Shown in pieces: positions 58,401 through 64,000 of a stretch of 64,000 nucleotides of DNA. This stretch comes from a virus. Positions within the stretch are counted from its first letter, which is position 1. Every line of letters starts with the position of its first letter. The notes beneath the pieces are model-generated. The model was given only the letters and a program-made list of their open reading frames with translations, did no database searches and was not told where the DNA came from. The DNA is taken from IMG/VR virus record IMGVR_UViG_3300027749_000065, positions 1 to 64,000 of that record. One strand, given 5' to 3'. Position numbers and translations under genes: made by a program.

Positions 58401-61266
58401 AAGTACATCAGACCTTGGAGTACATCCGTATTATGATGCCATTTATCATAATATTGTTAACAATTATGCACATTATGACATTACGACTGGTAATACATCA
58501 TTTAATTCAAATGTAACAAGTAACATAATAAATGGTAGTTATAAAATAAATGACAGTAAAAGATATTGGACAAGTTTTGTTGATAATTCTAAATTTGATA
58601 GTGAAGATAAAAGATACACTTTTTTACCATCTAGCGGAGGTAATGACATAACTAGTAAAATTTTTTCAAAAGGATATTTTACACCAAAAACAGAAATAAA
58701 TACTGAATCATTTTATGATGCGGAACAAACAAATTTAAGATTAATTTGGTCAGATGAAATTTTGGATGTGACAAATGAATTTAGTGGAAAAACTTTTCCA
58801 TCATATGGGCAATATAATAGAACATATAATAGTGGAAATACAAATGATAATTTATATAGTATTAATACAAATTTTAGAAAAGTTATTGATTTAATTGGTA
58901 CGTTTAGTCCTTTAATACTTGATGACTTTGAAAGTATTTTTTTAGAATTCGCAACAGAAAAAATTAATTCTTTAGCGCCATTTATTAGATTTAATAAAGT
59001 AAATTATTATAAATTCCAAGATTTATTAAAAGATATTGTTTCAGTTACAAAAAATGATGGAGATAGTAATTTAAGTATTGATGATTTGATAACACAATTA
59101 AAAACAAGACAAGTTACCAATTTAAAAGAAATTACTAATAAAATACTTTCTACTGAAAATTTATTATCTTTCACAATTACAAATCCAAAAGAAATAAATC
59201 CATACATGTTTGAAGGTTTTATTTTAGGAACAACTGGTAATACCTTTACTTATTTACCGTTTAATATCAGTCAAGTAACACCAATAAATTTAGAGGCAAT
59301 TAAATTATATATTGGTGAAGATATAGATAATTATTATGTTAATTTCTTTAGTGTTAATAATGTGGAATTAAATATAGAAAATATTAAAATATTTAGACCA
59401 TTAATATTATCATACGCTGGTTATGTTAATAATGGTAATGTAAATAATAGTATAAGTTTTAAAAATTATTTGGCGAATAATATATATGGTAAGAGTGCGG
59501 TAATACCAAAAAGTATGGGTTTCACTAATAGATTAAATTTTTTCTTAGATGTATTAATACCTCAATTTAAAAACTTATTAACTAGTACAACAAATAAAAG
59601 AATTGATATAACTGGTGGTTATAATATTGATGGTTTAAAATTAGAACTTTATAATTATTTTAAATCATTAAACGATAAATGGATTGCGGGTAATTCTATT
59701 GGTCAAAGAAATTTAATTGAAGAATTTTTATTTTTAGATAGGGCAAATAGAGATATTGGAGATAGGTTTTATTTAAATTTAGAAAGAATAAGTAATTTAA
59801 TGGATGATAAAAATATTAACCAAACATTGTATAGTGCGATTTCAATTTTAATTCAAGATTCAGGATTAGATATGAGAGCGTTACCAGCATATGTTAATTT
59901 TTATGGTACAAATTTTTCAAATGTAAGTAAAATCACACCATCTAAAAATGTGGCTAAAAACTTATTTGGTACATTTTTAGAAGTTGATTATCAAGAATCT
60001 TCACCAAAAATAATAATTCAATTAGTTTCAGGAGCATCAAAACATCCATCAGATATGGATAAAAAGGTTTATAAGTTTGCCGATGATAGTTTTAATATTT
60101 CGAATATTAATAATAATCCATTAATTGTAACATTACCAGAAGTGTATTCACCAGGTGTGTTAGCAAAATCAAATAAAGTTGTTGCATTTGAAGTTAGTTT
60201 TGGTGATGAAAACCAAGGTATATTTAAAGGTCTAACACTTAACCAAGATAGTTTAAAGAATACTACCGAGGCATTTATGGTTATGGAAAATTTAGGTAGA
60301 TCTGAATCAGGAGCAGGAACATATAATGTAGATGTTGGTTTATTTGAGTATTATAGACAAGCATCATATACTGTTACTGTTACATGTATGGGTAATGTAA
60401 TGATACAACCAACAATGTATTTCTATTTAAAGAATATCCCTATGTTTAAGGGGTCTTATTGGGTTATGGATGTTAGTCATTCAATTAAAAATAATTCAAT
60501 AACTACAACCTTTAAAGGGGTAAGAATGCCAGTCTCACCGTTTCCAGATCCTAAAGACTCATTTTTATCATCTTATAGAACATTATTCGATAAAATTAAA
60601 AATGTTGCAGTAAGTAAAGTTAAAGAAACAGACTTAAAAAATACAACAACAACTATTAATGTAACAACCAATCATGGTAATTTTAAAACAGATCCTGGCA
60701 CATTGTTAAAATCAGAAACAATCAATATGATTATGAATTTAGATGCTGGTGCGAACGCATTTGGTGTACATTATAATGGAGATGAAAATGTAGACACAAC
60801 AGTTCAAAGGATTAAATTTACAAATAATCCAGATGAAATATGGTTAAGAACAAGGGTAGTTAAAATGGGTGGAGCAAAATATGATGTAAAAGATAATAAT
60901 GAAATGCAATTAATCAGTTTATTGGACGCTAACCTCAGAGCGATAAATCCTAGAAAATTACCTTGGTCTGAGGTTAAAAATACTGGACAATATTTCTTTG
61001 CGTGTAAATTTGATTTACATTATACAACTCCAGATTATATTGCTGCAGCGACCACAACATTTTATAATCCAAATACAAAAGGTGATATATTTATATTACA
61101 ACCTAATTATCAATTAGATAAAAATAACGGTAAAATACAAGTTCAAGGGGCAATTGATATTATACCAAATAGTTTAAGTTATGGTATGGTCATGTCAGGT
61201 GAACTAATGAGAAAACTGAATTTACATGATAATGATGTAGTATATTTCAAAATGGAAAAAAAATAA
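55465..61266 (+). CDS. Giant baseplate hub-type protein
   Basis: 1933 residues, the largest gene here. The N-terminal domain (SFGIDSVNITINSAAIPRVS, FFHVPWPIFYLTVKGFYGKA) and a domain near 1600-1680 (YRQASYTVTVTCMGNVMIQP, FKGSYWVMDVSHSIKNNSIT, TTFKGVRMPV) look like the two halves of a gp27/gpD-type hub, split by about 1200 residues of insertion with coiled coils and beta domains. The last 200 residues are extra. It is translationally coupled to the gp53-like gene. Hub identity is inferred from the C-terminal motif. Confidence 0.6.
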   Translation: MAINNLTNSEEILIKVDQNNLICIDPNSVVDSDGNVQPRGIQQENLVMYVNLEADLVPRTTLINNDNKNTMVSIAGGQLNFMRNQNGQDFDSTWTDTYTPYTNESYGSQNKMSENENGINPHLQQKWYDTSAQSFGIDSVNITINSAAIPRVSIMFIDVRGKTMFESPENSPYKTFFHVPWPIFYLTVKGFYGKAIRYRLHLVKFSSKYNESNGNFEISTDFVGSTFAYLSDIPLKGILNAPYMFSSESTTKPVFNPSTKTYDKKVSKTARGYSILKSVYAEYKQKGYLPEDFPVKTLREIAVVAQTLDKLFESEILSEVVNVEIFKVLKEMGDTILAFDNDVKTWARTTLSTQKELKNGDDYYYLLGTVSDKTSSAKIIGTTTTNTLESIITKYNKQLKETQTLANKIKLTSKNKIDLTKVNVKLIGEISNYYIQVGTNYLVAIDKLYNQIQEIHRTFEEQRVKFENIIEEKMNDIVKDPKKGIGFSPTVKNIFAVLLANAEVFIRLMKQTHASAFDVSEKRKNLISNFSTETIGENIYPWPEIKKQINNDQKVPVYPGNPDMISKLKSDDSTLWPEVNFVENFHGTATQKYDPLGEKEGGVNQINYIFDSNSSEYNSSKIGSISYLNKNIPYSEQIPTSILYEIYERAYNYTFFDSFNTNTLTELAKIEFENLSKSIKENDEITVLLHDKIINRNTLLTYLNTYSPLQRYPYYQDNLPTTDYLVNAISKPFKIEQYIPHSGISTDYQYPKLNENLLNYTVDDDRKYIYPFSSDLYLSYQNISKNNYQTNNISIDGNLQVDTLNGFICSPKKPKNWVKIGNNSGYTENLFSQKLLIGYSQVNILNTPYFHKQLYNDFNNGVNYGKYAGSAYLLLNSLPFYDLEDKLNFNINKSSINMATLFKEVGATHMIPYHLIVKWGSIYHRYKNYLLNGVDILDGFLTTGNTTTVVPGKTFFNYNQTGSTFTSYTISNIDIVYSGSTSDLGVHPYYDAIYHNIVNNYAHYDITTGNTSFNSNVTSNIINGSYKINDSKRYWTSFVDNSKFDSEDKRYTFLPSSGGNDITSKIFSKGYFTPKTEINTESFYDAEQTNLRLIWSDEILDVTNEFSGKTFPSYGQYNRTYNSGNTNDNLYSINTNFRKVIDLIGTFSPLILDDFESIFLEFATEKINSLAPFIRFNKVNYYKFQDLLKDIVSVTKNDGDSNLSIDDLITQLKTRQVTNLKEITNKILSTENLLSFTITNPKEINPYMFEGFILGTTGNTFTYLPFNISQVTPINLEAIKLYIGEDIDNYYVNFFSVNNVELNIENIKIFRPLILSYAGYVNNGNVNNSISFKNYLANNIYGKSAVIPKSMGFTNRLNFFLDVLIPQFKNLLTSTTNKRIDITGGYNIDGLKLELYNYFKSLNDKWIAGNSIGQRNLIEEFLFLDRANRDIGDRFYLNLERISNLMDDKNINQTLYSAISILIQDSGLDMRALPAYVNFYGTNFSNVSKITPSKNVAKNLFGTFLEVDYQESSPKIIIQLVSGASKHPSDMDKKVYKFADDSFNISNINNNPLIVTLPEVYSPGVLAKSNKVVAFEVSFGDENQGIFKGLTLNQDSLKNTTEAFMVMENLGRSESGAGTYNVDVGLFEYYRQASYTVTVTCMGNVMIQPTMYFYLKNIPMFKGSYWVMDVSHSIKNNSITTTFKGVRMPVSPFPDPKDSFLSSYRTLFDKIKNVAVSKVKETDLKNTTTTINVTTNHGNFKTDPGTLLKSETINMIMNLDAGANAFGVHYNGDENVDTTVQRIKFTNNPDEIWLRTRVVKMGGAKYDVKDNNEMQLISLLDANLRAINPRKLPWSEVKNTGQYFFACKFDLHYTTPDYIAAATTTFYNPNTKGDIFILQPNYQLDKNNGKIQVQGAIDIIPNSLSYGMVMSGELMRKLNLHDNDVVYFKMEKK

Positions 61267-61281
61267 TTTTATTCAATTTTT

Positions 61282-61300
61282 GAGATATTTATAATAAAAC
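61282..61300 (+). promoter_or_regulatory. Candidate late promoter element
   Basis: GAGATATTTATAATAAAAC, three bases before the ATG at 61304. It is almost identical to the minus-strand copy at 8833-8848. Confidence 0.5.
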
Positions 61301-61303
61301 ATT

Positions 61304-61507
61304 ATGGATAATAATAAATTAAACAATTCATTAGATAAATTTTTAAACCCAAATGTGGTTAATAGTTTTTCTAATAATGGAAAAGAACAAGAAGTTTGTG
61401 ATTTACAAACTGGAGAATGTTATACAATAAAATCTAAAGACGGTATCGTTGAAAGAATAAATAAAAGATTCATTACCGAAGACGGTAGACAATTATTACA
61501 AGACTAA
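61304..61507 (+). CDS. Small protein, unknown
   Basis: 67 residues: NKLNNSLDKFLNPNVVNSFS, EVCDLQTGECYTIKSKDGIV and ITEDGRQLLQD. Two Cys flank an acidic turn (CDLQTGEC), which might form a disulphide. It stands five bases before the next gene and is probably a small virion or assembly factor. Confidence 0.6.
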   Translation: MDNNKLNNSLDKFLNPNVVNSFSNNGKEQEVCDLQTGECYTIKSKDGIVERINKRFITEDGRQLLQD

Positions 61508-61512
61508 TTACT

Positions 61513-62163
61513 ATGTTAGAGAAACAATTACACGAAGAATTATTGCGTTACAGAGAAATCAATAATTACGGAAAAAGATTTATAAATGAACAAGCAGACC
61601 CAACTGAATTACCACCAGCACCAGGTGGAGACGTACCTCCTACAGGAGATGTTCCACCACCAATAGGAGATACCACAGTACCACCAACAGGGGATGTAGG
61701 AGCACCACCGACAGATACACCTCTACCTGAAGAAGATTCAACAGAAGAGATTGATATTACTGACTTAGTTAATATGACTAAAAATATTAAAAAAGATATT
61801 GATACAAGTAAACAAGATCATGGTTCGGTTATATCTAAAATGGATGATGTATTTACTAAACTAGATGACTTAGCAGCAAAATTATCTGAAATGGATGCGG
61901 TTATTCAAAAAATTGATCAATTAGGTGATGAGGTTAAACAAATGAAACCTGAAACTCCAATTGAAAAATTAGAAATGAGATCATTAGATTCATACCCATT
62001 CAGTCAAAAACCAACTGATTTCTTTAATCAGAAACAATCTGAAATGAAAGCAAGTGGTAAAAATGAATACATATTAAGAAAAGACGATATTAGTAACTAT
62101 TCTAAAAACACAATAAAAGATACATTTAACCAAGAAAACGAAGACGATGAATATAGGTTCTAA
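61513..62163 (+). CDS. Pro-rich/coiled-coil virion-type protein with IxE near the N-terminus
   Basis: 216 residues. The start MLEKQLHEELLRYREINNYG leads to KRFINEQADP, with an IxE at residues 24-26, like the leaders described for the 2.6-7.4 kb genes. Residues 35-75 are Pro/Gly-rich repeats (GDVPPTGDVPPPIGDTTVPP). A long coiled coil follows (KMDDVFTKLDDLAAKLSEMD). The C-terminus is charged. It could be a head or baseplate component. It overlaps the next gene by 17 bases. Confidence 0.6.
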   Translation: MLEKQLHEELLRYREINNYGKRFINEQADPTELPPAPGGDVPPTGDVPPPIGDTTVPPTGDVGAPPTDTPLPEEDSTEEIDITDLVNMTKNIKKDIDTSKQDHGSVISKMDDVFTKLDDLAAKLSEMDAVIQKIDQLGDEVKQMKPETPIEKLEMRSLDSYPFSQKPTDFFNQKQSEMKASGKNEYILRKDDISNYSKNTIKDTFNQENEDDEYRF

Positions 62164-62518
62164 AGTGAAATTCTTCATGGAAATTCATGCACAATTTAAA
62201 ATTAACCATTGGCAAACTAAAGGATTTGCAAGACACGAGGCATTTGGCAATATCTATATGGAACTTATTGAATTGATTGATAGGTTTGTTGAGGAGGCCA
62301 TGGGTAAATACGGTAGATTTACATTAGAAGGTGATGATCAGACACTTGAATTAAAAAATTTAAGTGAGATTGATGTTAAATCAATGATTAAGACTATCAG
62401 AGAAGCACTAATACAATTTACCGATGAATTTGACGAGACGGATACTAACTTATTAAATATCCGTGACGAAATGTTAGGAGAAGTCAATAAGTTGAGTTAT
62501 TTGTTAACATTAGAGTAA
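62147..62518 (+). CDS. Ferritin/Dps-like helical phage protein (DUF5856-like)
   Basis: 123 residues. EIHAQFKINHWQTKGFARHE with YMELIELIDRFVEEAMGKYG has the His/Glu spacing of a ferritin-like four-helix bundle and matches the DUF5856-type proteins of large phages. The candidate metal ligands are H14, H21, H29 and E44 approximately. Whether it binds iron or protects DNA is unknown. The start overlaps the previous gene. Confidence 0.65.
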   Translation: MNIGSKVKFFMEIHAQFKINHWQTKGFARHEAFGNIYMELIELIDRFVEEAMGKYGRFTLEGDDQTLELKNLSEIDVKSMIKTIREALIQFTDEFDETDTNLLNIRDEMLGEVNKLSYLLTLE

Positions 62519-62575
62519 GAGAAACTTTATTTTTAGAAAACTATTATTACATTTTTTTTATTGATTTTATTTTAC

Positions 62576-62583
62576 TATATTTG
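62576..62583 (+). promoter_or_regulatory. Bacteroidota-type -7 element before gp32
   Basis: TATATTTG, 30 bases before the gp32 ATG. The -33 box is poor (TTTT). Probably the promoter of the gp32/uvsX replication genes. Confidence 0.45.
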
Positions 62584-62613
62584 ATTTATTAGAAACATTT
62601 TTAAACAATAATT

Positions 62614-63459
62614 ATGAGTACATTTGACGCGGTACTGGCACAGTACGAAAAAAACAAGAACGGTTCTTACAATGGAGTCCCACAGATGTCTGAAGCAGAC
62701 AGATTAAAAAAGTATTTCAACACGGTTTTACCGAAAGGACAAACCACTGGTGAAAAAAGAATCAGAATCCTACCTACTAAGGACGGTTCAACACCATTCG
62801 TTGAAGCTTATTTTCACGAAATTTTTGTAGATGGAAAGAAAGTAAAACTTTACGACCCAAAACAAGATGGTAAACGTTCTCCTTTAAACGAAGTAAAGGA
62901 AGGTCTATTAATGACCAAAAGACAAGAAGACAATTTATTGGCGAGACAATATACTTCTAAGAAGTTTTATATTGTTAAAGTTATCGACAGAGATAACGAA
63001 GCAGACGGTCCTAAGTTTTGGAGATTTAAACACGCTTCAAAAGGAGACGGAATCTTAGATAAGATTGTTCCAATTTGGAGAAACAGAGGAAATCTTACAG
63101 ATGTTAATGAAGGTCGTGATTTAACACTTTCATTATCACTTTTAAAATCAAATACTGGTGGTGAGTACACCGCAGTATCATCTATCATTCCTGAAGATAA
63201 AGCACCATTACATACTGATCAGTTAATTGCTGATAAATGGATAAATGATGAAATGACATGGGATAGTGCTTATGCAAAAAAATCTGAGGATTATTTAGAT
63301 TTAGTTGCCAATGGTGAAACACCAAAGTGGGATGCTGATTTGAAGAAATACGTTTCAATGAACGTATCTGAAGAAACAATTGGTACACCAAAAACACAAA
63401 CACCAAAAATTGTTGACCCACAAGAAGACGATGAACCCTCAGATGATCTTCCGTTCTAA
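62614..63459 (+). CDS. 32: Single-stranded DNA-binding protein (T4 gp32-like)
   Basis: 281 residues (T4 gp32 is 301). The N-terminal STFDAVLAQYEKNK is the cooperativity arm. The core includes GQTTGEKRIRILPTKDGSTP, EAYFHEIFVDGKKVKLYDP and FWRFKHASKGDGI. The acidic C-terminal tail ends DDEPSDDLPF, the usual partner-binding tip. The Cys/His zinc site of T4 gp32 is not seen. It coats single strands in replication and recombination and works with UvsX and gp43. A terminator follows. Confidence 0.93.
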   Translation: MSTFDAVLAQYEKNKNGSYNGVPQMSEADRLKKYFNTVLPKGQTTGEKRIRILPTKDGSTPFVEAYFHEIFVDGKKVKLYDPKQDGKRSPLNEVKEGLLMTKRQEDNLLARQYTSKKFYIVKVIDRDNEADGPKFWRFKHASKGDGILDKIVPIWRNRGNLTDVNEGRDLTLSLSLLKSNTGGEYTAVSSIIPEDKAPLHTDQLIADKWINDEMTWDSAYAKKSEDYLDLVANGETPKWDADLKKYVSMNVSEETIGTPKTQTPKIVDPQEDDEPSDDLPF

Positions 63460-63479
63460 TTAAAAAAATAATAAACTTT

Positions 63480-63530
63480 ATGGCATGGACTTATTTATTA
63501 TATCAATAATATGGTCTGTGCCATTTTTTT
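63480..63530 (+). terminator. Terminator after gp32
   Basis: ATGGCATGGAC pairs with GTCTGTGCCAT (two G-U pairs) across a 23-base loop, followed by seven Ts. Confidence 0.75.
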
Positions 63531-63542
63531 CAAACAAAGAAA

Positions 63543-64000
63543 ATGGCTACAATTAAGAAAAAAGAAATTGGAGATTACAAAAGTAAGTATTCAAGTAAAA
63601 CAAAATATAAAGAAGAGAATTTTTACTTTTGCGGTGATGCTTTTTTTAAAGCGTCAGGTGTACCAGGTCCTATAATGGGTGGAATTAATATGTTTTTAGG
63701 ACATTCTAATTCATCAAAAACAACTGCAATGATTTTATCTGCTGCAGATGCACAAAAGAAAGGTGACCTACCTGTTTTTATTATTACAGAGAAAAAATGG
63801 GATTGGAAACACGCAGTTGAATTGGGGTTACAAGCAACAAAAGATTCTGATGGAGTATGGGACGGTGATTTCATATATAACGATACATTTGATTATATTG
63901 AACAAGCAACAGAATTTGTCAATGAATTATTAGATGCACAAGAAAAAGGTGAAATACCTCGTAATATATTATTTTTATGGGATTCAGTAGGTTCAATTCC
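63543..64000 (+). CDS. uvsX: UvsX/RecA-like recombinase (3' end outside the window)
   Basis: The frame is open from the ATG at 63543 to the right edge (152 residues). Walker A is GHSNSSKTT at residues 53-61, close in type to T4 UvsX GPSKSFKSN. IIFLWDSVGSIP-like ILFLWDSVGSIP near the edge is the Walker B region of RecA-family proteins. It would assemble on DNA coated by gp32, encoded just upstream, for strand exchange. The start follows the gp32 terminator by 12 bases. Confidence 0.92.
   Translation, partial: MATIKKKEIGDYKSKYSSKTKYKEENFYFCGDAFFKASGVPGPIMGGINMFLGHSNSSKTTAMILSAADAQKKGDLPVFIITEKKWDWKHAVELGLQATKDSDGVWDGDFIYNDTFDYIEQATEFVNELLDAQEKGEIPRNILFLWDSVGSI

Noticed and set aside
1-64000. 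tRNA and rRNA genes
   Set aside because: I saw no convincing cloverleaf or rRNA-like segment by eye; a tRNA scan would be decisive.

Overview
The window is a piece of a large, very AT-rich genome of a T4-like (contractile-tailed) bacteriophage. The anchors are a gp43-type family B DNA polymerase, gp32 single-stranded-DNA-binding protein, a UvsX recombinase (cut by the right edge), a gp55-like late sigma factor, tail sheath (gp18), tail tube (gp19), neck proteins, a tape-measure protein and several very large baseplate proteins. Four upstream regions carry TTTG or GTTG, 19-20 bases, then TATATTTG, which matches the Bacteroidota vegetative promoter; this and the lack of strong Shine-Dalgarno sites point to a Bacteroidota host (inference).

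Layout. 1-2.7 kb (+): the end of an unidentified gene, a terminator, a homing endonuclease, a SAP-like protein and dCMP deaminase. 2.7-8.8 kb (mostly -): a cluster of small proteins sharing an N-terminal leader that ends in (L/I)xE, interrupted by a GIY-YIG endonuclease. 7.4-12.9 kb (-): baseplate/tail genes including a gp5-like OB-fold protein. 12.9-21.2 kb (-): late sigma, three glycosyltransferases, a HAD-like protein, PhoH ATPase, a dUTPase gene broken in two by a split intein and an endonuclease gene, and an HD-like protein. 21.3-24.7 kb (-): five proteins of virion type. 24.8-31.1 kb (+): tail appendage and beta-solenoid fibre, pirin, 2OG-oxygenase-like protein. 31.2-34.1 kb (+): DNA polymerase. 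34-40.8 kb: neck proteins, a nuclease-like accessory gene and an SNF2/UvsW-type helicase with a large intein. 41-50.3 kb (+): sheath, tube, tail chaperone, tape measure, with two endonuclease genes between them. 50.4-62.5 kb (+): giant baseplate proteins and small virion or ferritin-like proteins. 62.6-64 kb (+): gp32 and uvsX.

The most notable observations are these. (1) A family of short N-terminal leaders, each ending in (L/I)xE near residue 14-18, sits on otherwise unrelated proteins: an ADP-ribosyltransferase-like, a kinase-like, a flavodoxin-like and a WYL-like protein, and small basic proteins. It resembles the T4 capsid-targeting sequence cut by the gp21 prohead protease, and suggests a set of proteins packaged in the head and injected. 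(2) The dUTPase is a fractured gene with a split intein and a Vsr-like endonuclease gene between the halves. (3) The SNF2 helicase intein begins with Phe and carries the Trp/Cys/Thr set of class 3 inteins. (4) A likely +1 ribosomal frameshift extends the tail chaperone just upstream of the tape measure. (5) Two endonuclease genes lie downstream of sheath and tube and are followed by near-copies of the sheath 3' end or the tube 3' flank. (6) A recurrent GATATTTATAATAAAA-like element precedes many virion genes on both strands and is a candidate late promoter for the gp55-like sigma.
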